Source of the DNA: Thermothielavioides terrestris NRRL 8126
Lineage: Eukaryota > Ascomycota > Sordariomycetes > Sordariales > Chaetomiaceae
DNA: 64,000 nucleotides
Assembly (NCBI RefSeq): GCF_000226115.1
Contig: NC_016461.1
Coordinates: 2,356,001-2,420,000 of the forward strand
Direction of reading: 5' to 3'
Under the pieces are notes generated by a model. It had not been told where the DNA came from and did no database searches. It saw only the letters and a list, made by a program, of their open reading frames with translations. Both the position numbers and the translations under genes were made by a program. Below, piece by piece: positions 53,126 to 64,000 of this stretch. Each line of letters begins with the position of its first letter. Position 1 is the first letter of the stretch.

Positions 53126-55272
53126 TGTACACTAGGGGTTGCTTCCCTGCACAGCAAGGGAGCGAGGAGTGGGGGAACAAGGGAGGAAGTGAATATTCTC
53201 CGAGGCTCTGGGTCTGAGAGTTGAGGCTTGTCTCCCGTCCCGCGATCTGCTGTCGATTCGCCAGGTGCCGGCTCGACGAGCCGAGCAGCGTGGAGCGTGT
53301 TGCGCAGTCGCGCACGTACGCGGAAAAGAGCTAAACCAGAGGGAATTTGGTCAGAGAGAAAGAAAAATGCTGACGTGGCTGTGGCGGTGCCGGAGAGAGG
53401 ATACGCATCGCTACGAGTTGGATGTGGAGATGCTTCTAAATCTGCGCGTTTACTGTGTACACAACATACCGTTGAGCGGCCGCAGGGGGGGACTCGCATC
53501 TCATTTCTCGGAGTCGTCGGAGGCTGCTGCATTTTGGAGCTGCAAGGGTGGTGGTGTATGCACCTATGTTTCTCGGTGTATGGATTCCGTACTGCAGCTT
53601 GCAATATCCATACCCAGCCTGTGTTCCTCCATGCCGCCGCTTTTTGAGTGGTGGATGACCGAAGGGAGACATTGGAAGGTGTGTGATTGGAATGCATCAA
53701 AAATCTGGGGAAAGCACTTTCCATCGAGGTTCACTCAAAGTTCTAGTGTAGAGCTGCTTCCGTCAATTGCCGCAGGATTGCAGCCTGGAATGAGGGATCA
53801 TACCCTACTGCAGAGAGACCGTGGTATGGGTGGAGCCTCAATGCCTCTTTCATTCATCTCAACGCTTATACCAAATAGGGGAGACCCATGTTCGTTTCCT
53901 CAAGCTGTTCAGGCGACCATGACGTTATTCCATGTCATTTTTTTTCTTTCATTTTTTTTTTTCTTGTTTTAAGGAGTACCTCTGGAATTTCCGAGTGTGG
54001 ACAGTGTCAACCCACACAGAAGTTCGAGCCAATGACTGGATAGTGCTGCACTGCACACAGTAAAACGGCCAAGCAAGCTGAACCTTGATCACGCTGCCCG
54101 ACCTCGTCCATGTGGAAAGCTCGTTGGGCAGGACTCGTGCGGCTGAGATGGCGTCGGGAAGCACAGCGCAGCACGCAGCGACACACCCATCAATATCAAC
54201 CGCAGCAGACGTGGCTGATTCATTGGACAAGGACCAGGGACGGGCGGCCGGACAGCACGTCAGACCCGGCTCGGATAGTTATGAGGACCTGATTCGCTGT
54301 GTTTCCTCCTTCTATTCAGGAATCCGACAGTTGGGTTCTTGATTCCAGGGTGGTTTCGCCATGCCGTCAGGGCTCCCCTCCCCCTTGTCCAATGGATATT
54401 CCCTTCTTTCCCTTCTGCCTGCTGTCTCCCTGGTGTGTGCCCAACCAACAGTGATGGCAACCAACATCACTTGAGCCAACTGCTTCTTTCTCATCTCTCT
54501 TAGAGTCTAGTGTGTCCTATTCCTGGCTGCTGAGCAGGGACGGGGATAGCTACCTGCCTAGCTACTGTGGTATACATACATGCCAGGAAGCCCTGCCACG
54601 CCCTGACCAGGCGTTCCGTCCCTCCGCATCCCCACCATCGCTGTGGCCCATCCCAAAACCGCCTAAGTCACCTCAGTCCTCCACATGGGTGGTCGGTGAT
54701 CCACTCATGTGCTCTGCAGCTTGTGGTGTGCACGCACGGTACAAAGCCCCCCTTGCGCCAGGTCTCTCGGGACTCCGGACGTCGATCGCCAAAGAAGCAC
54801 ATCGTCTGAAAGGCGTGCCATCCGATCTGCCACGGCGGAGTCCGAGACACGCGTCTGCCCATCATGGTACCCAGTAAGTGCCAAAAAGCCCGCAAGGGCG
54901 GTTCTTTCGTGTACACGCACCCCTCCTCGTCAGCCCTGGGCTCCGCTGTGAGAAGGAGAGGTTGCGCGTCACCGTGAATACGACAGGAGGAGGAGGGCAG
55001 AGCGCAAGAACACCAGAGAGAGAGAGAGGGAAAGCGGGTCTGCTCGCTGAGTCGGCGGCAAATCACATCAAATTCAAAAAAAAACCATTGAGCGAGACGA
55101 GGGGCTTGGAACCTGGCACATCACTCGCCGCGCCGAGCTTCTCAGACCTTCATTCAGAGGATCAGAGGACGGAGGAAGGATGCGTAGTTGTGCGGGTTCC
55201 TTAGCCGCAGCGCTCGTCTCAAGCCAAGGGGAAAAAAAAAAAAGCCAGGAAGCCCATACCAAAGGACAAGAG
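53126..55272. other. Intergenic region upstream of the DUF8004-type gene, about 2.1 kb
   Basis: Frames up to 235 codons occur but overlap on both strands and match nothing. Poly-T around 53938-53970. A poly-A run at 55231-55242 is just upstream of the next start codon. No gene supported. Confidence 0.5.
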
Positions 55273-58200
55273 ATGGACAGCGACACTGGCACAATGGGGA
55301 TGGCAAAGAGGACGCGCAGTTTTGGCCGGCTGATGTCCTTCCTACCAAAGCTTACATCCCGCACAGGTTCCCGCTCCTCGACATCGTCCGCGATCTCTCG
55401 GAAGCCCATCCCGGGCAGCTCAACGTCCACCTATGACTCTCTGACCAGCTCTGCGCCGACCCTTACCACGGCCACCGCCCGGACCAGCGAGGCTTCCGAG
55501 TCGTCGTCGCGCTTCGAGGCCGACACGGCATCCACTCCGCTGTCGCCTGACGACCAGCTCTCTCCCCTCTCCGACCAAGGCGGCTCCTTTGAGTCCCCTG
55601 CTCCGAAGGCGCTTCAGAAGGCGCCGCCCATCCCGCGCTCCCCGCCACCGGCCCCTCCCGCGTTGCTCACGGAGCCCGGCACGCCCCAGCGCGTCCCAGC
55701 CGTTACCGCGACGCAGGCTACCCCTGATGAGAGGAGCCCTTCTCCGGATCGGCCGCCGGCCGCAGCGATGCTGCAGCCAAACCGACTACAGCCGCGGCAT
55801 CCGTCTCCGTCGCCGAGTCCCCGCGGCCGCAGTGTGTCGGCCCAACCGCCAACCATCCGCGACAGCTCGGCTGACGGCTTGCGAGTGGTGTCAAGTCCCG
55901 TCGGTGGTCGAGCGCATTCGAAGCCCTCTAGCGAGGGAAGTCCCCCCTCGGCTACGGACAGGCGAAGATCGAGAATGAGCTGGTTTCCCGGCGGTCGGTC
56001 GAGGGCCAACTCGGATGCTAGCCGGCCGAGGGGGCCTGGCGCGTGGGTCATGACCCCGGACGGCCAAGTTGAGTACAACACAGCGCCACTTGTCAATGGA
56101 GAGAAGGTGGGTTACGCGCCGAGATTCTCACCGTCAGCAACGTTGTGACAGTGCGCTTACCCGTCTCTAGGTGCCCGAGCTGTGGAACGAGTCTGGCAAC
56201 GTCTGTGTCTACCTACACCCGAAGCAGAGCGGCCGCGGGCCGTCTTTCAGGGTGGCCGACCAGATCTTCAGCGCGTCAGCCGTCCTCAACGAGCTTCTGG
56301 TGACAGAGATGATGGCAGCCTCGGGCCTGTACCCCGATGCGGCGTCGGCCACACGTCCCGTCACTGAAGGCCATCTGTACCTGCCCCTTGGGAACACGGA
56401 TCTCGACTGCCTCGTAGCAGCCCGAAACCTGTTTGCCCTGTTGACGCACCAACCCCTCGTGGGGACCGCTGAACACCCAACCCTATTTGCCACGCTCCTT
56501 CAGGTCGCGGGCTTGCTTCGCAGATTCAACTTCACCAGCTACGACGGATCTTCCATGGGCGAATCAGTCGACACAGCCTTCGGTCTGCTCATGGACGAGT
56601 TTGGCATTGCCGACGTGCGCCACAGCAGGGAAAAGACGCTCGAGGCGCTTATCCTAGCCGAGCAGATGAAGTCATGGAACCTGTACAACGAGGCGTTCGT
56701 CCATGCCGTGGGCAAGTATGAGGCGCTCAGACACCTCAAGTCCCCCCTCTTCGACAGGATCTCGGTCAGCACGCGCAAGCGGCTGGACCGTGCCCATCTG
56801 GACCTGGCTGGGCGCCGGGCCAACGTGAATACGCGGCTCGAGGCGTTCGAGTTCCCCTCGCTGTTCGCCGGGATCGCCAGTTCGACCTCGACTGAAGAGT
56901 ACAAGCGCGTCAGGTTCAAGGAGTGGCGCAACGCCTTCGGCAAGATGAGGAGCTTCGTCCTGGGCTACTACAAGAGCCTCTTCGGCAACTGGCCTCCGCG
57001 AGCGCGGAGTCACAAGAACTATTTCTCCCAGAGCGGGCTGAATCGCCAGTGCCTCAAGATCCTCTACTCGGACTTCTGCGCGCTCTACGACCTCCTGGTG
57101 GATCGCCAGTCCATCACGCCCCGCGTTATCGGCGAGATGTATGACGATCCCAGCGAGGGCTCCAAGGAGAAGCAGCTCGGTGACGCATCGATATCGGCGC
57201 TCCGCAAGGTTCTCAGCGAGTTTGATAAGTCCTCTCCTCCTGTGCTGCCTCCGATCCCGTTCGATATCCCCAAGATCCCGAGCATGACTGCCGTCTACGA
57301 GAACTTCCACGAGATGCCGGCCAAGAAGCAGGCCAAGTACAGCAAGGCGGTGCAGCCGCACGAGCTTCAGCTCATCCTCCTCAAAGCTCGCAACATCGAC
57401 ACCGACGCCTTGCAGTTCCCCTTCCTGCTCGCCTACAAGGACTTCGAGCTCAGAGAAGCCCGGGGCGCCAGCCCGCAGGACCTCGCCGACCAGCGCATCG
57501 GCTATTGGCTCTTCCTCTACGCCGTGCTGCAGTCCCTCCCCATGCTGGTCGTCGACGCGCCCGGGCTGCGCTACACCGAGGGCGTCGAGGACTTCCTCTG
57601 CGAGGCGCCACAGGGCAACCCGCCGTGGACCGAGGACGCCGGCGAGGTGCGCAAGATGTGGTACCAGACCGCCGGCCAGAACATCGTCGAGCTCTCCGCC
57701 GACGTGGTCATGTTCTCGGTCGAGGGCATCTACATGCGCTCGCACTGCTGGCTGGCCGCCAAGGAATGGGAAGCCCTCGGTCCCGCTGTCGCCGGCGCCG
57801 CCCTCCCCCCCCAACCATCCTCCCAGCAGCAGCAGCAACAACAACAACAACAACCGTCACCCCCACCCCAACTCTCCCCCCTCCAACCCCCGCGCGCCGT
57901 CTTCCACGACATGGACCCCTTCTCCTCCTCCTCCTCCCCCTCCGCGGGGGGGCCTCCTCACAACAACCCGCCCGATCCCACGACCACGACCTCGACCACC
58001 ACGACCACCTCCCACCAACAATCGCCCGCCTCCCTCGCCGCCGCCTCCCCGGGCCCCTCGGCCCACAACTCCCCGCACCTCCGCCCGCGCGCTGGCTCGA
58101 CCGACGAGCGCGCCCGCCAGGCCTTCCGCGCCAGCATCGCCATCGGCCTGGAGCCGCTGGCCCTGCCGCCGCCTGCCGCCGCAGCCGCCATGGGCATGGG

Positions 58201-58660
58201 CGGGGTCCACCAGCGCGCGTCGTCGCGCGTGCTCAGCGCCGGGTCTCTCCTTGCTCCTGCTGGCGCTGGCATCAACGGTCTCAACGGCATCAACGGCGGC
58301 ATCAATGGCGGCGTCAATGGCGGCGGTGGAGCAGTAGCAGCAGGCGGATTAGGAGCAGGGTTAGGAGGATTAGGAGAGGGGCGCCCCCAGCCCGGCATGC
58401 TGCGCGCGAGTCGCTCGGCCGTGGCGCTGTCGCAGTTTGGCGGCGGCATCGGCGGCATCAGCGGCGGCGGCGCGGGTGGTGAGTTCCTGGGTGATGCGGC
58501 GCACCAGTACCAGCAGCAGCAGCTGAGGAAGTCGAGCTATGGTGGTGCGCCCGGGTTGGGGCATGCGGCGAGCGAGTCGCTGGGCGGCGGCAGCACGTTT
58601 GATGACATCTTGAAGGGGATGGATCATGGGAAGAAGACGAAGAAGAAGCTGTTTTTCTGA
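55273..58660 (+). CDS. Large fungal protein with DUF8004-type domain
   Basis: Two exons: 55273-56106 and 56171-58660, 1,107 aa. The intron joins YNTAPLVNGEK to VPELWNESGNVCVYLHPKQ. The first 250 residues are Ser/Pro-rich and disordered. The ordered core (about residues 255-660) has no catalytic motif I recognise; it reads like a fungal domain of unknown function, and the DUF8004 label is from memory. The C-terminal third is low-complexity: a CAG/CAA-encoded poly-Gln run at 57826-57855, Ser/Pro/Thr stretches and Asn-Gly repeats, then a basic end GMDHGKKTKKKLFF. The start was chosen at MDSDTGTMGMAKRTRSFG; upstream in-frame codons follow a poly-A run and look non-coding. A CTTT microsatellite lies just after the stop. 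Expect a scaffold or signalling role, but this is not shown by the sequence. Confidence 0.75.
57826..57855 (+). repeat. CAG/CAA repeat encoding poly-Gln
   Basis: About ten CAG or CAA codons in a row inside the DUF8004-type gene. CAG units come first and CAA units last. Confidence 0.85.
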
Positions 58661-61265
58661 GTCTTGGTTTCGGTTCGGGTTTTTTTCTTCTTTTTTCTTC
58701 TTTCTTTCTTTCTTTCTTTCTTTCTTTTTCTTTCTTTTTTTTCTTTCGTCTTTATTCTTCCCGGCGCTTTGGCCGGCTTCTTGTGACTTCCTGGTAAGCG
58801 CTGCATGGTTTGGCACAAAAAAGGGGAGCATGTTTCTCCTGTTTTGATTTTTTTTTTTTCTTCTTTATCTCTTCTTCGTGGGTTTCTTTTACTTCTAAGA
58901 TTCGTCTGATGCCTGGTTCGGCATCTGTATAGATGATACCCCACCTCTTAATTTCGACTCCCTTCTTCCTGGTTTGTGTTTTGTTTGTTCCGCTGGGCTG
59001 TTGTGCGGACCTGTGGTTCTCATCTTTTCTTTTCAGGAGCATGTTGGTGCATGGCACTGGAAAAAGGAGCATGATCTAATACTCAACTTCAGCAATCCTG
59101 GCTGGGTGGTGTCGTCATGGCATGGTATTGCATGGCAAGCATTGCGGAGCGGAAAAGGTGCATCTATCTCTTCTCGCGAGTGTTGTGGAGAGACCTGAGA
59201 CGGAGGGGAAAACAATGACATGAGAAGAAAGCCTGAGGTTGGGTCTGCGTGGGTTTCATGAAGTCTTCAACAGCTTAATAATAGTTGCTTGGTATACCGG
59301 GCGGTGGTTCAGTTCACCCTGTTTTCGGATGCCAGGTTGTCAGTGTACGGCAAGACAGACCATTCAGTACAAACCAAGACATGGCTGCCGCGTGTAACAC
59401 AGGCGCGTGTTCGCCGTCAAGGCTTCAGTGCCCTCGAAGTGCTTATTCAGCCACTTTCGTCTACTCCTGTTCTGTCCCTCTCCTGGCGGATATCATTCGT
59501 TCAAGCGACAGGAGTTTGTCGTCTAGCCCCGCGTTCGTGTTGCACAGTGCCACGTGAGTGATCGAATGCGTAACGCAGTCTCTATCGACAAACCATGTCC
59601 ACAGACGCGCGACTCAGAACTTGCCGCTCCTGTGGTAGTCCAATCCTGCCCCAAGGCCCCGTAACGCGCAAGCTCGGGTTCCCCGAAGTGCTTGGACAGG
59701 AGCGCCAAGGAGCAAAGCGACTTACACGCCGAGAAGGAAGTCGATTCAGCTCCGCCCACCGCGGACGCCAATGGGAAGCTAAGGTAGGTAGGTGTGAGGC
59801 ACACACCGAGCTGACCTTCACCTGCTTGGCTTACCCACCCGACCAAAATCCGGTTCGTTACACAGCCGCAACCCCCCCTGCGCAAGCACCGTCCCGCGCA
59901 ACAGCGCCGAAGGCATCATGCCACGGCATGACCGAACGTGCGTGCGTTGGTGTCGATCCTGTCCCGTGTCACCTCCAAAAGTGGCGCGTTTTGAAGCCTG
60001 CGAACCCCAATTTGACCGCGGGTTGCAGGCCAGGACAGGGCGCATTTGCGCGCTCCATGACCAGAGCGACATCCTGGACCTACTGTTTGTCGAAAGGACC
60101 CAGGAGCCACCCGCCTGGATGCCCTCTTGAACCTACAATGGCCCAAAATAGCGTTGTTGCCTGCCGTCCCGGCGAAGACGTCCAGGCGTATTTGGCGCAA
60201 TTGTGTCCAAAACATCCGAATGCGTATGCGCCCAGCGACCCAAATGTCAAGAAGGAGGACGAGCACATTCCCAAGATCGGAGGTGGTGGGGTGGATGAAA
60301 CACACCCAACAGCGCCGCGGGGGTTGTTTCTGGAAAAGCCCAACCTTGGCAAAACTGGACCGGTGGACAGAAAAAGATGTAGCGAGCTTGTTGAAGCCAA
60401 CAACCCGAGCACCATCGTCGACTTTAGAGTGTAGATCCCTAGAGGTTGCTTTGTCCTCGGGCCAGGAGGAAGGTGAAGTGAAGGTCAATGACCATGCCGA
60501 TGCCAACATCCATGCTACCTTCAAAGGAATCCAGTAACTGTTAGTCTGCCTGCCTGGTGTGCTGTTCAGGGAGCCGGAGCGTAGAGGATGAGAGAGCCGC
60601 AAGTCAGATGCGAGTCGCTTTCCACCAAACCGAAGGCGAGAATTGAGCGGAGTTCGAGCTTGTTGGGCCTGCGGATGGCAGCTTAAGCGAAATCCTCAAG
60701 GTAAAGACCTGCGGAGCTGAGACGGAGTGTTAGCCAAATGTCAAGGGCACTCTGTCCGCACACATCGTCGAAGCATGTTCTCCCAGCGCTCATTCTGCTT
60801 CCCGCGTTCCAATGACCAAACAACTGAACGACCCTATTTTCTGTCCCGCTGTTCCATGCGACTCGAGTTTTCGGACAGGCACAGGGATGTCATTGGCCAG
60901 CCATTGCTGAGTGGGCCGCCAATCCGGCCAATCAGCCACCCCTGCCAGAGCGATTTGGGAAGTCATCGAGAAGACGCCCCGAAGTTGTAAGAGCCAGACG
61001 GGAGGACGAGATGAGGCTCGTCGACGTGCTGGAGGGCCAGAGAAAACTCGAGCGGAAACCCTCATCTGGCTGCCCAAATCTTCCTTTCCTCTCGAGCACC
61101 CCGCATAGCATCACCCTATCCCCGAGGATATCGGAACCATTGGCGGTCTTGGTGTTGCCTCGTTTAGTCTTGTTCGACCCGCTTGTCGTTGCTGGTTTGC
61201 TTGTCTCGGCTGCACATCAAGCCCAGCCGGCCGTTAGTCCTGCAGATTAGAGAGGCGGACCAACC
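58661..61265. other. Intergenic region between the DUF8004-type gene and the Zn2Cys6 gene, about 2.6 kb
   Basis: The 3' UTR side has a (CTTT)n tract and T-runs. Overlapping frames of 279 codons (+, 59595-60434) and 228 codons (-, 59916-60602) exist but neither shows a domain. Nothing else recognised. Confidence 0.5.
58699..58747 (+). repeat. (CTTT)n microsatellite
   Basis: About seven tandem CTTT units followed by imperfect T-rich copies, starting about 40 bp past the stop codon of the upstream gene and therefore probably in its 3' UTR. Confidence 0.85.
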
Positions 61266-63187
61266 ATGTCAGACAATCCAGACCGCTTCCGGCTCTTCCA
61301 TGGAGCCACGGGTTCAGGACGTCCGTCCTGCGACTACCCTGCACCCCACAGCGTCCAGGAGACCGCTAGCACCTCCACGCCGTCCGAGGACTTTGATGAC
61401 TTCTTTGACTGGGATGCGTGGGCACGCGATGAGGTGACGGATGTAACCACCCAATCCGACGTTCCCTCGGAAGGAAAGCCCGCCGCCAGACCCTCGCCGC
61501 TGACCCCGGCGGGTCCCGGCGTCGTGCTTCCCAGCCACCAAGATGATACCCCCATGCCAGACGCACCCTCCCAGGAACCTCAACTGCCTCATGTTTGGCC
61601 GAGCGTTTCGGTCACTCAGCCCCCTCGAGACTTGCACATCCGTCTCGAGGCCTCGCCCCCACCCACGGCCTCGCCTTCCACGGAAATGCATGCTGTCGGA
61701 CAGTCCCAGGACTCCCCGCCCCTTGGCCAGAAGAAGACACGAGTCCTTAAACACCCAGAGGAGACAAGCCTGGTCCGAGAGATGAAGGCTTGCTATCACT
61801 GCAAGATAAACAAGACCAAGGTAGGCGGCCTGCATATTCCTCGGTGGTCCTCCCACACCGTACTGACCCGGCCTTTTCAGTGCGACCCATCCGAGGTCTG
61901 CACGGCGTGCAGCGCGCGGCCATTTCCCGAGTCGATATGCATCCGGAAACCGTTGTCGGACATGATCCCGCCGTTGCTTGGTAGGTCCTGTCCACCGTTC
62001 TGATGGACGCAATCGTTGACTGTGGCCAAGCACGGTGGAAATGGAACGACCCAGATTTTTCCACGCCAGGTCGTAATCAGTTCGTCGATGGCCGCCTTCG
62101 ACTCTTCATCTTCTTCGATAGTGTCAGCAGCCCTTTTTTGGAGGTCGTGGTTGGTCCCTTCGCACTGCCGAACCAGAAGGATCATGGGCCGCAAAACAGT
62201 CGCCCACTTGGAATCCTGCCCGATGAAACTCCCTCCGAGGCCCAGCTCTACCAGTGGGCGGAGCAACAGATTGAGGCCGAGATAGGGGGCAACTTCGAAG
62301 CTGAAATGGACAAACTTCTCCTGAAATTCGTTCGCCGAATGCAGACAAATACCTGGCTGGATGGTCAACAACTGTCAATACCGGATACCTTGCTGCCGAA
62401 CCTACTCAAGATGCGGTGCATGTGGAAGGTCTGGAGCTGCAAGCAACTCTTTCTCCGGCAACAGCTTGGGTCTCCAGCCTATCAATTCGGCTTGAACATG
62501 TCGTCCATCCAAGATTCACTCCGTCTGCAGGCTGCACGGATAATCTCGGAGCTTGAGCGCAAGGTAGTTGATGACATTGAGAAGACGTTTCTTCTCAAGA
62601 ACAAGAAAGACGCTGCCCGCCCGTCGCCGGAGATGCGCCGCACCGTCGAAGTCACGAGGTGGTTGTTGCTGTGGCAGGTGATATTGATTTACCGCCAGTC
62701 GTTGAGCTTGGTGATGGAACAGCAACAAACGAACGCTGAGCCTCTACCGGTAGCAGGTTAGCAAAATTGCTTCAACACACGAACCATATGTAAGGCTAAC
62801 AGAGGGCAACCAGTCATGCCCATCAATGAGAGGAGACATGCCTTCTTGGAGGCAACCAGAGGACTCTTAGAAGCCATCATCGTCATATACGCGGCGGTCT
62901 TCCACAAGAGCACCACCTTCAAGAGCGTCAGGGACGCCGGGCCGCAGGTCTTTGCAGATGATCACGACCTTCACATGAGGTACCAGGGAGTATGGAAGGC
63001 ACTGCCTAGCTTCTGTAAGTTTGCTGTGACTGGCCACGGAATGGGAACAGGTTGCACTGACCGCTGCCCTCCAGACCAGCAAGTTTTGGCGCAGGTCTCA
63101 CCCACAGACGAGCTCTTCAAAGAGTACATCGTCAGAAAAGAGATGGGCATCATGGCAAAAGGCCGCCCGAGCCGAAAATGCACATGA
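61266..63187 (+). CDS. Zn(II)2Cys6 transcription factor
   Basis: Five exons: 61266-61820, 61881-61980, 62031-62756, 62814-63014, 63075-63187, 564 aa. The start has an ACCATG context. The first 170 residues are acidic and Pro/Ser-rich. The binuclear cluster has cysteines at residues 176, 179, 186, 192, 195 and 205 (CYHCKINKTK|CDPSEVCTACSARP); an intron falls exactly before the third Cys. The cluster is internal rather than N-terminal, and the basic loop is weak (KINKTK). The rest contains LFLRQQLGSPAYQFGLN, a helix-rich middle and RHAFLEATRGLLEAIIVIYA; no standard fungal TF homology domain is obvious. The acceptor at 62030 is AAG. Phase is consistent at all four junctions. The target genes are unknown. 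Confidence 0.8.
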
Positions 63188-63807
63188 CAGGAGAGGTCGT
63201 GGAAGAAAAAGCAACCATCCCCACTTCGTGTGCAGAAACTTCCTCTTCATTCATCGGCAGCTTGATGACGGGTACGAGGCGTTTTCAGGGTAGCAGATTC
63301 TCCATGGGCGACGGATTCCGGTTCCACCGATGGCTGAGAGCGGGAGCTCGAGCGTATGCAGCCGGTCTGCCGCGCATCGAGCGTGAAAGTCCCGTGCCGG
63401 TGATTATGAGTTATGAGCTTTCATATTGGGCTTGACGTAGGTATGTTAGATTGTCTGCCGTAGGTAGCGCGCGAACGCTGGCGGATGGAATGGGCAGCGT
63501 CACGACAACGCTCCTCATGGATGGCTTGGGTCTCTATGCGACGCCAGTTAGCTTCGAATGGAGATTGCCGTATGGATTGAAGCTGATTTGTTCTTACGGA
63601 AGCGGTTTGACTGTCACGGTGACTCTCTTCCCGGCATGTTTTTGCTTCTTCAGATTCTTGAAAAGGCCGAGGAGGGTTTCATGATCTACACCCTTCGCTG
63701 CCTCAGCACCCACAAAAATCTCTAAATGGATGTTGAGCCTTTCGTTGTGCACCGTGGTTGATCGAAACCTGCTCGTGTCAGTGTATCACATGACGAAAGG
63801 CAATCAA
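63188..63807. other. Intergenic sequence downstream of the Zn2Cys6 gene
   Basis: Short frames only; no domain recognised. Confidence 0.45.
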
Positions 63808-64000
63808 TCAACCTCCACCGTACCTGATATTTCGCTGCATAGCATGCTGCGTCCTGGGCCACCTCGTTATCAACATTCCCATCGCGGCCGTCACGGAGCC
63901 GGTAAAGTCGGCCCAGAATGTCGAATCCGGGTCTGCCGTTTCCATAAGGGCTCGCAAGTTCCTATGTAGCTGCTCATCGAAAGGCGCCAAGTTCGCGCCC
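63808..64000 (-). CDS. Possible terminal exon of a gene entering from the right edge
   Basis: A frame open to the window edge encodes LAPFDEQLHRNLRALMETAD, then STFWADFTGSVTAAMGMLIT, and a stop at 63808. Its composition is protein-like but I do not recognise it, and no splice junction can be tested because the rest lies outside the window. It may be the end of a larger gene or a chance frame. Confidence 0.25.
   Translation of the reverse strand, partial: GANLAPFDEQLHRNLRALMETADPDSTFWADFTGSVTAAMGMLITRWPRTQHAMQRNIRYGGG

Noticed and set aside
56672..57853. 393-codon open frame antisense to the DUF8004-type gene
   Set aside because: Overlaps conserved sense coding sequence and shows no family.
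59595..60602. Overlapping frames of 279 (+) and 228 (-) codons in an intergenic region
   Set aside because: They overlap on opposite strands, have no domain, no clear splice or start context, and unlike composition to the genes nearby.

Overview
This is nuclear DNA of a filamentous ascomycete, most likely a sordariomycete and perhaps of the Sordariales/Chaetomiaceae type. The basis is GC-rich exons, many 50-120 bp GT-AG introns with CTGAC/CTAAC branch points, dense genes on both strands, and proteins with filamentous-fungal wording: a secreted-type tyrosinase, a LaeA-like methyltransferase, a Rcr-family wall regulator, a fibroin-3-related protein, a DUF8004-type protein and a Zn2Cys6 factor. 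The species is an inference from protein character only. I found no tRNA, 5S rRNA, CRISPR or bacterial signals.

Layout. 1-5.7 kb: 14-3-3 (+), diphthamide J-protein DPH4 (-), mitochondrial ribosomal protein mL59 (-). 5.9-7.5 kb: an AT-rich nested transposon relic with a tandem-repeat core, ending about 200 bp before the spliceosomal helicase gene prp28 (+, 7.7-9.9 kb). 11.4-13.6 kb: the ornithine carrier arg-13 (+) and a TspO/MBR protein (-) converge on a G-quadruplex-type tract. 15-17.8 kb: ARS2/SERRATE (+). 18.5-22.4 kb: chaperonin CCT4 (-) and proteasome ATPase RPT1 (+) share a divergent promoter. 23.4-29.3 kb: an unrecognised Cys-rich protein (-), splicing factor SF3B6/p14 (+) and a STIMATE-family membrane protein (+). 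30-37.3 kb: tyrosinase (-) and RNA polymerase I subunit RPA2 (-). 40.3-46.2 kb: small GTPase ARL8 (+), ribosomal protein S16 (-), Rcr-like membrane protein (+). 48-53 kb: fibroin-3-related membrane protein (+) and LaeA-like methyltransferase (+). 55-63.2 kb: a large DUF8004-type protein (+) and a Zn2Cys6 transcription factor (+). The last 0.8 kb holds at most a fragment of a gene entering from the right.

Functionally the window is mostly housekeeping: splicing (PRP28, SF3B6), RNA processing (ARS2), ribosome supply (RPA2, S16, mL59), diphthamide synthesis, protein folding and turnover (CCT4, RPT1), and vesicle/vacuole functions (ARL8, STIMATE, Rcr). I see no biosynthetic cluster. Exon models were built by hand so that splice sites restore the frame and the family sequence; joins checked this way are listed in each entry. 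The most notable structures are the nested mobile element with its roughly 97-bp higher-order repeat, very short coding exons (15, 20 and 24 nt), a coding exon that is only the start codon, and a GC-AG intron in the 14-3-3 gene.
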